A stretch of DNA of 64,000 bases from Hymenopellis radicata (Eukaryota > Basidiomycota > Agaricomycetes > Agaricales > Physalacriaceae), in contig JADNRX010000203.1 in NCBI GenBank assembly GCA_015501595.1, positions 1 to 64,000 of the forward strand. Reading direction: 5' to 3'. Positions 1 through 9,022 of this stretch are shown one piece after another. Numbering within the stretch: the first letter of the stretch is position 1; each line of letters opens with the position of its first letter. The position numbers and the translations under genes are program-made. Below the pieces are notes generated by a model. The model did no database searches. It saw only the letters and a program-made list of their open reading frames with translations, and had not been told where the DNA came from.

Positions 1-127
1 GACTCGCCATGATTCTCCGGAATAGAGAGGTTGTTAGAGCCGACTGCTGCACTGAGCCTGACGCCCTGCCCTCGAAGCCCGAATAGTTGAATGGGACGTT
101 GGCGGCCTGACCTACATCGACTGGCAT
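1..127 (-). CDS. 5' end of an unidentified gene, cut by the window edge
   Basis: Reading the minus strand from an ATG at 127, the frame stays open to the window edge (42 codons beginning MPVDVGQAANVP). The N-terminus contains NVPFNYSGFEGR. No family is recognised and the rest lies outside the window. Support is limited to the open frame and its divergent placement relative to the tRNA that follows, so it could also be a chance ORF. Confidence 0.35.
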   Translation of the reverse strand, partial: MPVDVGQAANVPFNYSGFEGRASGSVQQSALTTSLFRRIMAS

Positions 128-410
128 TGAACGAAGAAATCATACTTGCTATTCGCTGTTTCGCATATTCGCCAGTGTCAGCCATCTGAGGGTTGATTCA
201 GTCCCGGACGAATGATGTTGTTGATTCGGTGGACACTGGACAAGCAAAAACATGCAGATTCTCCAGTGTATTGAGTGGGGACCAACACGCGCTACTTAAG
301 AGGTCCATGCCCTTCTATGGGGACTCTTTCTCAATGGACAGTTTGCCACAATTCAACTCAAATGTCTTAAGGTCCTTGAAGCCACGTGGCTGGGATCGGT
401 ATTGTTTGCA
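128..410. other. intergenic, no gene seen
   Basis: No convincing coding frame. It separates the minus-strand partial gene from the tRNA-Gly gene and probably holds the 5' flanks of both. Confidence 0.5.
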
Positions 411-493
411 ACACCGATGGTGAAGCGGTTATCATGCTTGCCTTCCATTAGGTATTTAAGCAAGCGGCAGGGGTTCGACTCCCCTTCGGTGTA
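411..493 (+). tRNA. tRNA-Gly(TCC) with an 11-nt intron
   Basis: A full cloverleaf can be folded. The acceptor stem is ACACCGA (411-417) with TCGGTGT (486-492) and discriminator A493. The D-stem is GTGA/TCAT. The anticodon stem is CTTGC (437-441) with GCAAG (460-464), anticodon TCC is at 444-446, and the T-arm is AGGGG-TTCGACT-CCCCT. An 11-nt intron (448-458) lies one base 3' of the anticodon, the canonical position. The D-arm and anticodon resemble known fungal tRNA-Gly(UCC). Two related copies occur at 8927-9022 and 38201-38280 with introns of different length. Confidence 0.9.
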
Positions 494-672
494 TGATCGA
501 GGAACCGTTCTTTTTTCGTTTTGATACTTTTTGCGGTTTCAACTTTACTTCTAACTTCTTACTCACAATAGTGAACAGTCCAAGTTGTTTTTAGCAATGT
601 TCAGAGCAACGCTAACGGCGAGTATTCATAGAATGCCGTAGCAGGAAAAGCTGTGCATTAGGGTTAGGGTCT
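494..672 (+). repeat. tRNA-linked duplicated flank ending in telomere-like TTAGGG units
   Basis: The sequence 3' of the tRNA has counterparts in 38281-38455. The clearest match is a stretch reading GCAGGAAAAGCTGTGCA followed by TTAGGGTTAGGG (about 642-672 here, 38424-38454 there), so tRNA and flank moved as one segment. Two TTAGGG units match the common fungal telomere repeat but are too few to call an interstitial telomere. Confidence 0.6.
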
Positions 673-915
673 TCTTGCGTCTTGCCCACTGACAATCATC
701 ATCCACAAACGCTTTTCGGTTTATCACACACCACTGTCGCAGGTGCGCAGGAGATTCCTGCAGCGAACCGGCGAAGATGGCTTATCTGGAGTCTCCTAGG
801 AAGGGCGAACACAATTTGTGTATATACACAGCACCCACACGACATCCGGGACCAAGAGCCAGGACCCGACTCAGGGAACACAGAACACAGGCGAAAGAAG
901 GAATAGGAAAAAGAG

Positions 916-1766
916 ATGACGACGGTGTCGCCTTTTGCGAGGAGCACGGCGTTTGAGGAGAGTCATGTCGGGAGAGAGCAGACTGTGAGTGCCCCGCCTC
1001 CTTTTGCTTTTGTTTGTTTTTGCGTGTACGGCTGGGATAGGCGCAATGTCTGTTGGGTGTCGATTGCCCGCCGAAATATAGGTCGGTGCTATGGACAGCT
1101 TGGTTACTATAGCCTTAGGATGGGCGCACATTAGCTTCGGAGCTTATCTCGTTCTGCCTCTTCTTCTTCAGACCCTCTCTTCCTCTCCCGACTCAACAGC
1201 CCTCTTCCAGATTGAAGAGATGTATTCCGTCCCCGAGTCATTCTTAGAAATCGAGGTCCGGAACCCGCAGACGACCGGTGAGCATTCCTTTCCCTCGTTC
1301 TTACCTCGTACTCACGTGTAGCAGGATTCGGACGCAAGCAGTTCACGTCATACGAGATCATCACCAAGACCAACATTCCCGCGTTCAAGCTCCGCCATTC
1401 CCTCGTCAGGCGGCGCTACAGCGATTTTGAGGTATCCGTCCTCTCCCATCCTCCTCCTCTTCTTCCCCTCACCTCCCCCCCTTTCTACAGGCGTTCCGGG
1501 ACATTCTCGAGCGCGAGTCGACGCGTGTCAACATTCCACCACTTCCGGGAAAAGTCTTCACCAACCGCTTCAGCGAAGAGGTCATCGAGCAGAGGAGGGA
1601 GGGGTTGGAGAGGCGAGTATTGGTGTCCTCTTCTTCGGCTGATCCTCACCTCCAAGTGCTTAGGTTCTTGTCGGTCGTCGCGGGCCACCCGCTGTTGCAG
1701 ACGGGGAGCAAGGTGCTCTGTGCGTTCTTGCAGGATCCGAGTTGGGATCGGGGCATGTGGATGTAA
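916..1766 (+). CDS. snx3: sorting nexin-3 (SNX3/Grd19-like), PX-domain protein
   Basis: Small PX-domain sorting nexin that binds PI3P on early endosomes and works with retromer in retrieving membrane cargo (family knowledge). Proposed exons are 916-984, 1211-1277, 1325-1431, 1491-1612 and 1664-1766, giving about 156 aa, near the usual size. Visible motifs: [32 protein letters not shown], the PI3P-binding RRRYSDFE, then [12 protein letters not shown] and [19 protein letters not shown]. Intron 4 (1613-1663) begins with GC rather than GT (GAG-AG|gcgagt...tag|G), and only this junction keeps the [11 protein letters not shown] frame. The last codons could be re-spliced through gtaagag at 1763, adding a few residues. 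Divergent from the tRNA; no TE damage seen. Confidence 0.9.
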
Positions 1767-2300
1767 GAGCCCGTTCTATAACAATGCGCGTACATGTTCG
1801 TTTCCTCCAAGTTTCTGTTGTTGCTGTATATTTCTGTGCTTACCCTTCTCAATCCATATGTATCCTTTTCCCTTCATCCCGCGTTCAGGAATCCGGTTTG
1901 ATCGAGCAGCGCGAGAAGCCCATTCAACTTGAAACCTCGCGGTTTATACTGCGGGTGGAGAACTACAACGACGGTAAAGCATACGCTAGGACCGAGAAAC
2001 GATAATATGATAATCAACGTTAGTCGAGTCAGGGGAAACTTTTTATGCCACTTCGTTTGATTTCTCTCCGCCCTTCCATGGACGCTCACTTCAACGACTT
2101 GGAGAACACCGAAATAGTGCTGTGAGGTTTTGATACGGCGTTGAGCCTGACACACACGCCTCTCCCTGCGGGTGTTATTTGCAATTGGGTCACTTGAATT
2201 CAAATGCTGGGGAGTTTGACTGAGAGTGAGCTCGGTATTTACATACACTTGAGCCGTAAAACTCCCAGAGTTATGCAAGTCTCAAGACCCGCCTTGCATA
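1767..2300. other. intergenic, 3' flank of snx3
   Basis: No supported gene. A possible alternative last exon of snx3 starts after cag at about 1889. The rest is AT-rich unique sequence running into the transposon cluster. Confidence 0.5.
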
Positions 2301-2650
2301 AATAAAAGTTAGGGTGGTGAAGTAAACCCTAGGTTTTGATACACCTCGGGTTTACTGCGGTTTTTAACGGTATTGATACGGTATTGAAACCTTGGCCAAG
2401 GGATGGGTGGGTTTCGATACCGACACGTGATCATTTCACGTGTCGGCGCGCTGGCGCTTAGAGAGGCTGGGATTGGCGGGACAAGGGCGGGATGGGGGCC
2501 GCGAGCCGCTGCGCCACATCACGTGTCCAAAACACGTGCTGGTATCGAAACCGTTACTAACGGTATCGAAACTAGGGCCTCCCAGGGGGTCGGTATCGAT
2601 ACCGTTACTAACACCCCCGGGAGGTTTACTGCGCCACCCTAATAAAAGTT
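2301..2650. mobile_element. 330-bp non-autonomous TIR element with 10-bp target duplication
   Basis: Body is 2311-2640. The ends are imperfect inverted repeats (AGGGTGGTGAAGTAAACC on the left; the complement of the right end reads AGGGTGGCGCAGTAAACC). Both sides are flanked by the same 10 bp, AATAAAAGTT (2301-2310 and 2641-2650). The interior holds CACGTG palindromes and repeated GGTATCGATACC-like motifs but no ORF. A 10-bp duplication fits Mutator-like elements. If the TIR is read as TTAGGGTGG the duplication shrinks to 6 bp, so the superfamily is uncertain. Confidence 0.75.
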
Positions 2651-2651
2651 G

Positions 2652-2908
2652 TACTGTACGGTTTCGACCGTAAGTTCGCATAACGCGTCACGCGGGCCTC
2701 GGAACACAACTTAGCTTAAATCATAACGCATCACGGTCCTCAAATTCAGGGTCAGATCGCCCAAAACGGCAAAGATTTCGCTCCCGCCTACGGCGGGACA
2801 TCCAAATAAGGTAATTCCGGGCATTGTGCCTGGTTACGAACTTGTTTCCTGTAAGTTCGCGGCATAACGCGTAACGCCCCGCGAACTTACGGTCGAAACG
2901 GTACAGTA
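2652..2908. mobile_element. MITE 1 (253 bp, TA target duplication, CTGTA-tipped TIR)
   Basis: Body is 2654-2906 between TA dinucleotides. The left end is CTGTACGGTTTCGACCGTAA and the right end is its near-perfect complement. The centre has a CCCGCC...GGCGGG hairpin. No coding capacity. TA duplication and compact size fit a Tc1/mariner-type MITE. It belongs to the family of the copy at 3074-3327 and starts 3 bp after the neighbouring TIR element's target duplication. Confidence 0.8.
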
Positions 2909-2942
2909 GTATGCGCCACACAAGCACAAATACTACCAGTAA

Positions 2943-3026
2943 AAACCAGCCAATCTGAGGTAAATCCAGCACGATAACCAGGAGCCGACCTCCTCAAGGG
3001 AAGGCCGCGTACGTATATTGAAACTC
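2943..3026 (-). repeat. split direct repeat B2 (outer copy)
   Basis: Matches 3753-3836 almost base for base, from about AAAACC through CCAATCTGAGGTAAATCC to TATTGAAACTC. It forms the outer edge of the element. A short unique stretch (3027-3061) separates it from A2. Confidence 0.8.
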
Positions 3027-3061
3027 TGGGAGGGCTACGTAATGTACATGAGTTGGGTGGG

Positions 3062-3756
3062 CAACAGAAAATACTGTAGTGTTTCGACCGTAGGTTCGCG
3101 GCATGTGACGCGATATGCCGCGAACTTACAGCGAACAGCTTCGTAGCCAGGCACACACGCGGGAATTACCCGATTTGGACTGTCCCGCCGCAGGCGGGAC
3201 CAAAAATTTCCGCTTTTGGAAGGGTGTGCCTGGCTTCGAGGCTCCGTGACGCGATATGGGATATATATAGGTTCGCTTCGTCGGCCGGTGTGACCCGATA
3301 TGCGAATATCCGGTCGAAACGGTACAGTACTGGCGGCGACGCGGTAAGAGCTGGGGTATGCGAGACATGACCCGCAAGGCTATGCGTCCCGCCAGGCGTG
3401 AGACAGTGAACCGTGTATGTCCCGATCACAGAAAAGTCAACGATACGGAAACTAAGAACAAATAATGTGAGATTCAGGAATGGAGGTGAAGAGTAACGCC
3501 GAGGGCGGTGCCGATGGCTAACGAATGAACGCCGAGGGCGCCGATGGCAATCTAGATGAAAGTGAGTGCACAATGTCTGCCGAAGGCGATGAGAACTCAC
3601 TCGGTTTGTTTTCGCAACCCGACGGGTAACAAACCACGGACGTCTCTTTGCGACCTAGAGGACTAGGTAGAGACATCGCTTCGTGAGTAAAAAAGGAGAA
3701 GGCTGAAGTGAGGAAAACTCACCTCATATTGGCCTTCTGTAATCCAAGATTAAAAC
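3062..3756 (-). repeat. split direct repeat A2, interrupted by MITE 2
   Basis: Starts CAACAGAAAATA and, apart from the MITE at 3074-3327, matches 8471-8911 to the common end GTAATCCAAGATTAAAACCG. Without the MITE it is about 440 bp, the same as A1. One visible difference is a G/A at about 3530 versus 8683. Confidence 0.85.
3072..3329. mobile_element. MITE 2 (254 bp) inside repeat A2
   Basis: Body is 3074-3327, TA on both sides (3072-3073 and 3328-3329). The TIR starts CTGTAGTGTTTCGACCGTA and the right end is CGGTCGAAACGGTACAG. The uninterrupted site is preserved in repeat A1 as GAAAATACTGGCGG (TA at 8481-8482), which fixes the borders and shows single-TA duplication. Same family as MITE 1, including the CCCGCC/GGCGGG centre. 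Confidence 0.92.
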
Positions 3757-3836
3757 CGACCAATCTGAGGTAAATCCAGCACGATAACCAGGAGCCGACC
3801 TCCTCAAGGGAAGGCCGCGTACGTATATTGAAACTC
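3753..3836 (-). repeat. split direct repeat B1 (inner copy)
   Basis: Near-identical to 2943-3026; lies between the recombinase ORF stop and repeat A2, where B1 belongs in Ngaro architecture. Confidence 0.8.
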
Positions 3837-3876
3837 CTAAGGGTACTGAATGTTGGGAAATGATCGCAAGATGGTG

Positions 3877-4875
3877 TCAATTGTCGTCCGTGGTGTGTCC
3901 GTGGAAGAGTAAGGCTTGGAGTATGATGGGATTTTTCCGGATATAGATCTGGAACGTGTCGGAGGCCCAGCGGCCTGCGGCCTGAATCAGGTGAGGGGCG
4001 CATCCGTCCTCGGCCATCGCTGTCGCGCCGCCAGCTCTCATGGACTGGCCGGCGAACTCGAGGTCTGGTTCTAGCTGCCGAAGGCGTGCCATGAACCAGG
4101 CACGGGTTGGGACGACGTTTTTCGATGTGATCCAGAGAAACGGATTGAGGCGGGAGACCTTGTCCCTCGAGGCGAGGTAACGACGGAAGATGGGTGCCGG
4201 GTCCAGGTTACCACGTCGAACGATCCGGATTTTGTTGCCTTCAAAAAAGCGGTCGGCTTTGTGATACGGGAGGTTGAAACCATATCCACGCTCGAATACG
4301 ACGACGGTCGAGCGTAGTGAACACTTCCGGTAGTCCCTGATCGCAACATTATCAGGGACTGACAATTCGCCGAGTCGCATGAGAGCGGCGAAGCCGGTGT
4401 GCAGCATGGTGACAAAGAGAAGGTCGTCATGGGAAGGATGGTGTCCGAGTGAGGCAGTCGCTGTGGATAAATGAGTGCGAGCCAGCGGGAGTTTCCTCTT
4501 AACCACTGACTTGAACCGTTTCCGACAGCCGGCAAGCGTTCGTTTGACTAGATAAGAACGCCGCGTCGCTCGAACGAAAGGGAAGTACGCCTCGAGTTTA
4601 TTGCAGATACCCGAGAGGTAAGTTCCGACAGAGTCAGGTTTTATGTGCGCCGACATATAGACCACGAAGAAGGAGAGCGTGTCTTCTGTCGGGTCAATCG
4701 GCAGTCCATGCATTGAGCAGAAAGCAAGATAAGAATTGAGAGCGGAGTCATAATTGCCACTGGTCGAGATGTCGATCGCCATGCCCAGCGCAATTGCTCG
4801 TTCATGGACGAGCTTGTCGCGGGACCAAGGTTTCCTATGTGGTTGCCTTGGTTTCCGCGTCTGGGGGATTTTCAT
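3877..4875 (-). CDS. tyrosine recombinase of the Ngaro-like element (332 aa)
   Basis: Predicted site-specific recombinase that would integrate the circular cDNA. The N-terminal part resembles an arm/core-binding domain (SALNSYLAFCSMHGLPIDPT, TVGTYLSGICNKLE-like region). Catalytic landmarks visible: an arginine in ALMRLGELSVPD (box I), the SMRAGGATAMAEDG block with its conserved Arg, and the C-terminal AGRWASDTFQIYIRK with the likely nucleophilic Tyr. The ATG overlaps the end of the upstream RNase H frame by 4 bp, as expected for a compact element. The frame is full and undamaged although gag and pol are broken. A captured Crypton recombinase is less likely given the adjoining RT and split repeats. 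Confidence 0.88.
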   Translation of the reverse strand: MKIPQTRKPRQPHRKPWSRDKLVHERAIALGMAIDISTSGNYDSALNSYLAFCSMHGLPIDPTEDTLSFFVVYMSAHIKPDSVGTYLSGICNKLEAYFPFVRATRRSYLVKRTLAGCRKRFKSVVKRKLPLARTHLSTATASLGHHPSHDDLLFVTMLHTGFAALMRLGELSVPDNVAIRDYRKCSLRSTVVVFERGYGFNLPYHKADRFFEGNKIRIVRRGNLDPAPIFRRYLASRDKVSRLNPFLWITSKNVVPTRAWFMARLRQLEPDLEFAGQSMRAGGATAMAEDGCAPHLIQAAGRWASDTFQIYIRKNPIILQALLFHGHTTDDN

Positions 4876-7140
4876 TTTTGAGATGCCCCCAGCGTCGTTC
4901 GAGGGGGTTTAAAAGATTCGATGATCAGCCGGGGGAAATGGACGTGGAGAAAGTCGAAATATTCGTGAGAGAGAGCGTCAGCGACGACATTGTCGGTGCC
5001 GGGTACATGGAGGACACGGATATCGATGTTAGACCGCACTCGAATATCGATAGATGCGAGAAGGATGTCGTTATAGTCGGGTAGCGCGCGGAGTGTGTCG
5101 AAGATATGTACTGTGTTCAAATTATCAGTAAAGATTGTCAACCGTGCAGGAGATACTGTACTATTTCGTTCAATTCGTTCGTCACAGGTCACAAGGACCT
5201 TCGAATTGACGAAATGTCACAACGGTCACTGAAAATTTTGCGAAAAAACCCCTGGCGGGGCCCCCGCTGGCCTCCCGACGCAGCTCCGCCGCGTCGGCTA
5301 TTGCCATATATGGTAATCTGACGAAACGAAAATTTCGTCAGACCCGGTCACAGGTCACAAGACCTGACGAATTGATCAAAATACTACAGTAGCTGAGAGG
5401 CAAAGAAGGCCAACCCAGAATCCTCATACCATTGCAAGGCAGCTAAGACACAGAGCGCTTCCCAGTAAAAGATGAGTTCGCGCATGCTATCACCATCAAC
5501 GGGACAAGTAAAACCAATGTTGAGTTCCGGGATCCAGAAACCCATGCCGGTGAGAGACGCGTCGCAGTAGATGGTCAAGTTCGCCTCCGTTCGCGGGTTC
5601 CAGTCTAGGTTAGCGAAGAACAGCATGCCAGACGAGGCCTGAACATAGTCAACGAACCAGTGGAGTTCCCGTATCAGAGGTTTGTTGAGCCGGATCTGAG
5701 CGTGCGAGCGTCGTTTACCCGACATCTTGGAGTAGAGATTGCATAACGCCGGCTTGAAAAGCGGAAAGACGTTAAGGGACCAGTTGACCCAACCAGCGAG
5801 TTGTTCAAACTCGTGGAGCGTGCGACGCCGACTCAGAGTGTCAGCGAAGTCGCGGACGTGGTCGACGAGGTCGGACTTGGAATCTGCAGGAAGGGTAGCT
5901 GTGAGCTCATTGGGGTCCACCAGGAAGCCAATAATGACAAGAGTCTCACCCCAAACTTGTTTCTTAAGTTTGTGCGGAATCCCAAGCCAGTCCCACAAGC
6001 GCAGGAGACGCGTCTGATCCGTCGGGTAGAGCTGTTGGTACGGCTCGTACCAGCTCATGTCATCGACGAGTCCGACACTAAAGCAATCGTCAACGTAGCA
6101 ACAGAGGAAGGTCATGTTCATGATGCAAATGGCGATCCACACCACGAGGCCCATAAAGGACGCCCACGCCCGTGGCGAACTGCAACTGCCGAAACAGGCA
6201 CGCCAATCCACGTAACGCAGCCACATGGATCTCTTGTCTCTACTTCCACCACCACTTAACGACTGTATATTCGCCGTGACCACCTGCTTTATTTGCCATA
6301 GCGGGTGCATAGGAATATTTCGGAACGCACCAGCAACATCGGATTTCCAGAGGAGCAACCGTTTACCCGGATGAAGCTGGCTGAAAAACAAGAGGAGTGG
6401 GATGAAGACTAGGAGCGAGTCTAGGCGAGCACCCTTTGTCTCCGTTTTGTTAATCATGTTGTTCTGACAGAATTGACCTGCAGATTGATTCGCGACTAAA
6501 CGTAAATCATCAGAGTGCGGTTTTGGCACCGCAATGTTCGGAGTCGAGTACATTCCGGGAAGCAGATCTGGGCCGAAGGCTGGTGAGTGCTGTCCCTTCT
6601 GCACTTCCTCGTCACACTGATTCTTGATGAAGTCGCGTTCATCTACAGATGGGATGTTAGCCCAGGCGTTATCCCATGTTTCAGGGAAATCGCCGCTGGG
6701 ATTTGTGTCCGCCCACGGCCAGAAGCCGATTCGCAGCGCTCGGATTACTGACGCGACGAATGGTCGGTTTGGATGAATCGTCAACAAGCAAGCGAGACGG
6801 TCAATATTGATTGAAGTAGATACACGGAAAAGGTGAGGATTATTATGGATCGTCCTAAGCACTAGAGGCTGATACTCCTTTTCAGGAGGCCCCGGTAGTG
6901 GCTCGTCAATTTCCGTGAACCACGCGGTCCTGCTTCCTCGCGGTGTGATTTTCTTCCAGCCAAATCCTCGCAGATAGCGAGGTAGGAAACTTCCAACAAC
7001 GACACCTCCATCTTGACTCCCTCCTTGCATATCTCCACCTTCGTCACATTCATCGCCTTCAACAAACTCGCACGCCGCCCGCCAAATCCTGGAGACAAAC
7101 GGGTAACTAGCTGAAGGCTCAGCTACTCGTCGTCTTGCAG
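4872..7140 (-). pseudogene. pol of the Ngaro-like element: reverse transcriptase-RNase H, split by a MITE
   Basis: The part after the gag frame encodes RT: DLRLVANQSAGQFC, KSDVAGAFRNIPMHPLWQIK (first catalytic Asp), FLCCYVDDCFSVG (YVDD box). RNase H follows with TIYCDASLTGMGFW and, after the break, LTIFTDNLNTVHIFD and RVLHVPGTDNVVADALS. The frame ends in MITE 3 at 5389 and resumes from 5153. Taking out the MITE and one TA brings the two halves back into the same frame, so the insertion is the only break seen in this ORF. The open frame runs upstream to 8419 through the gag region, but that stretch is Ser/Pro-rich and likely overlap. Translation probably starts near 7140 or needs a frameshift from gag. 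Confidence 0.88.
5154..5391. mobile_element. MITE 3 (234 bp) inside the RNase H region
   Basis: Body is 5156-5389 with TA on both sides (5154-5155 and 5390-5391). Left end is CTGTACTATTTCGTTCAATT; the complement of the right end is CTGTAGTATTTTGATCAATT. Subterminal ACAGGTCACAAG also appears near both ends. It shares only the CTGTA tip and TA duplication with MITEs 1 and 2, so it is a separate subfamily probably served by a related transposase. It introduces the TAG that ends the RT frame. Confidence 0.88.
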
Positions 7141-8429
7141 GCGGTGGCAACGTGGGGTCCGTTGCAAATGTTGCAGACGTGCTGTCGGGGACATGGGTTA
7201 CGGGGACATCGTCCCTCGTTCCAGTTATTGCAGACTTCTCGCTTTTTCCCCGTCTTTGTTCTCCTTGACTTTCCTTGGGCATCTGCTCCGACTCCTTCGA
7301 CGTCGTTGTATAAGACGCCGTCTCTGTCGAGGAAGGCCAAGCGGAGGCGTTTGATTTCTGGGACATCCGACTGGTTGAACAGAATTCCTGGGTTTGACCC
7401 GATGATTTTACGGGCTGCGACGTCGTACGCGATGATCCGGAGGTGGGAGTTCTCGCTCTTGACGGTGAAGAGATCGTCAATGTGCTCCCTCCAGCTGCGG
7501 AGTTCATCTCGACGGAAGGGGAAGACTGTCTCGACTGCCGCGCTGTACTTATCAAAGCAGCGGAACCAGACAACTGAAGAGCTAACCATCTTTTTATCCG
7601 CGCGGCGTCCCAAGGCTTGCTGTAGCGTCGACGCAGCTGCTCCGAGAGGAGCGGGGTCGAGTTCAAGTTTGGTGGAGAAAACGAAGGCATTGATCTCGTC
7701 GAAGTCGACAACTTCGTCGAGGAGGACCTTCTTCCAGAGAGCTTTTGGGAAGACGGGAGCATGCCCGGAGCGCAAGAGGTCGTGTAGGGCTCCTTTGATG
7801 TCAAGAGCATGGTTTTCGACATATTCTCGCACGAGTTTGTGCTCGGGGGAGAGGAGGACTTCTTTGACGCGGGCGGCAGGGCCCCATCCGAACAACGATT
7901 TGTTTTGTTCGTCGCTCGATTTGGACTCGCTAGAGCGAGACCGTCGGTGTCTTCTTCCATGGTGGCGCTTGTGCTTTGGGCGCTCATCGCTGGAATCTGA
8001 CCCTGAACTGTCTGAAGGGGTGGGATCTTCTCGATGGTGCTTCCTCTGCCTGTCATCTCTGCCGTCTCCACTTCTGATGTCTCTGTCCCAAATTCCTTCT
8101 CCCGACTGATCATCGCTAACAGTAGCTTCGCGGCCTCTTTGTTCGGTGCTCTGCCGACGTCGGACATCGCTCGCGAGTCGCTGGAACCAAGGTGTAAGTT
8201 CGCCTTGTCCATCGAACTCGTAGATGTTGGCGGTGGAGACTTCGGCAATAAAGGCCACGATCGTGGTTTGCACTTCAACGTCGGAGGCTGTTCCTCATTC
8301 GTATCGGCTGTAGATTTCTTCGAGCGCATGCTCGACAACTTCGAAGTAATCTTCTTCGGGTAGCGATGGGTCAGGGAGGCGAGGGACGGAACAGTCGCCG
8401 TGGTTTTGATCTTCGGCATTTGGGTGCAT
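7119..8429 (-). pseudogene. gag-like ORF of the Ngaro-like element, with in-frame stop
   Basis: From ATG 8429 (MHPNAEDQNHG) the frame is open to 7119 except for one TGA at 8297-8295, after IYSRYE. The sequence before and after reads as one protein, so an arginine codon CGA mutated to TGA is the simple explanation; this is inference. Downstream is a charged Ser/Arg/His-rich stretch (KHKRHHGRRHRRSRSS) and a C-terminal cysteine-rich zinc knuckle region (CNNWNEGRCPRNPCPRQHVC, CNICNGPHVATAC), as in nucleic-acid-binding Gag proteins. An alternative is that a shorter protein starts at 8273. Confidence 0.75.
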
Positions 8430-8470
8430 CACTCTGTTGATTCGATAGATGGGAATGACAATTCGTTTAT

Positions 8471-8911
8471 CAACAGAAAATACTGGCGGCGACGCGGTAA
8501 GAGCTGGGGTATGCGAGACATGACCCGCAAGGCTATGCGTCCCGCCAGGCGTGAGACAGTGAACCGTGTATGTCCCGATCACAGAAAAGTCAACGATACG
8601 GAAACTAAGAACAAATAATGTGAGATTCAGGAATGGAGGTGAAGAGTAACGCCGAGGGCGGTGCCGATGGCTAACGAATGAACACCGAGGGCGCCGATGG
8701 CAATCTAGATGAAAGTGAGTGCACAATGTCTGCCGAAGGCGATGAGAACTCACTCGGTTTGTTTTCGCAACCCGACGGGTAACAAACCACGGACGTCTCT
8801 TTGCGACCTAGAGGACTAGGTAGAGACATCGCTTCGTGAGTAAAAAAGGAGAAGGCTGAAGTGAGGAAAACTCACCTCATATTGGCCTTCTGTAATCCAA
8901 GATTAAAACCG
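8471..8911 (-). repeat. split direct repeat A1 (5' end of the Ngaro-like element)
   Basis: Matches A2 (3062-3756 minus its MITE). It retains the MITE-free site at 8481-8482 and ends ATTAAAACCG at 8911. It likely holds the element's promoter because it precedes gag on the minus strand. Confidence 0.85.
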
Positions 8912-8926
8912 ATCACCATTGAAGCA

Positions 8927-9022
8927 TACACCAAAGGGGAGTCGAACCCCTGCCGCTTGCTTACAGAGCGTCAGTACAACCCGCATGGAAGGCAAGCATG
9001 ATAACCGCTTCACCATCGGTGT
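8927..9022 (-). tRNA. tRNA-Gly(TCC) with a 24-nt intron
   Basis: The complement folds as a tRNA: acceptor ACACCGA (9022-9016) with TTGGTGT (8934-8928, one G-U pair), discriminator at 8927, anticodon TCC at 8989-8987, anticodon stem CTTGC/GCAAG and T-arm AGGGG-TTCGACT-CCCCT. The intron (8985-8962, 24 nt) is at the canonical place. Exons are almost the same as the copy at 411-493; the intron differs in length and sequence. The Ngaro-like element begins 15 bp beyond its 3' end. Confidence 0.88.

Larger units (their letters stand above)
2943..8911 (-). mobile_element. Ngaro-like (DIRS-order) tyrosine-recombinase retroelement with split direct repeats
   Basis: Read on the minus strand the order is repeat A1 (8911-8471), gag-like ORF, RT-RNase H ORF, tyrosine recombinase ORF, B1 (3836-3753), A2 (3756-3062, carrying a MITE) and B2 (3026-2943). 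The A copies and the B copies are each near-identical direct repeats. A1-ORFs-B1-A2-B2 is the hallmark of Ngaro/PAT-type elements, and the absence of a methyltransferase domain points to Ngaro rather than DIRS1. The element integrates by recombinase, not integrase, so no LTR ends or target duplication are expected. This copy looks dead: gag has an in-frame stop and the RNase H region is split by a MITE. Its A1 end lies 15 bp from the 3' end of a tRNA-Gly gene. Confidence 0.88.

Noticed and set aside
661..672. Interstitial telomere (TTAGGG repeats)
   Set aside because: Only two units, and the same at 38445-38455 within a duplicated flank; too short to indicate a former chromosome end.
3166..3600. 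Minus-strand frame similar to one at 8295-8753
   Set aside because: The similarity is due to repeats A1 and A2 of the Ngaro-like element; only the part downstream of 8429 belongs to gag.
7135..8109. Plus-strand open frame of 324 codons
   Set aside because: It is antisense to gag and pol of the retroelement, with no recognised motif; a composition shadow.
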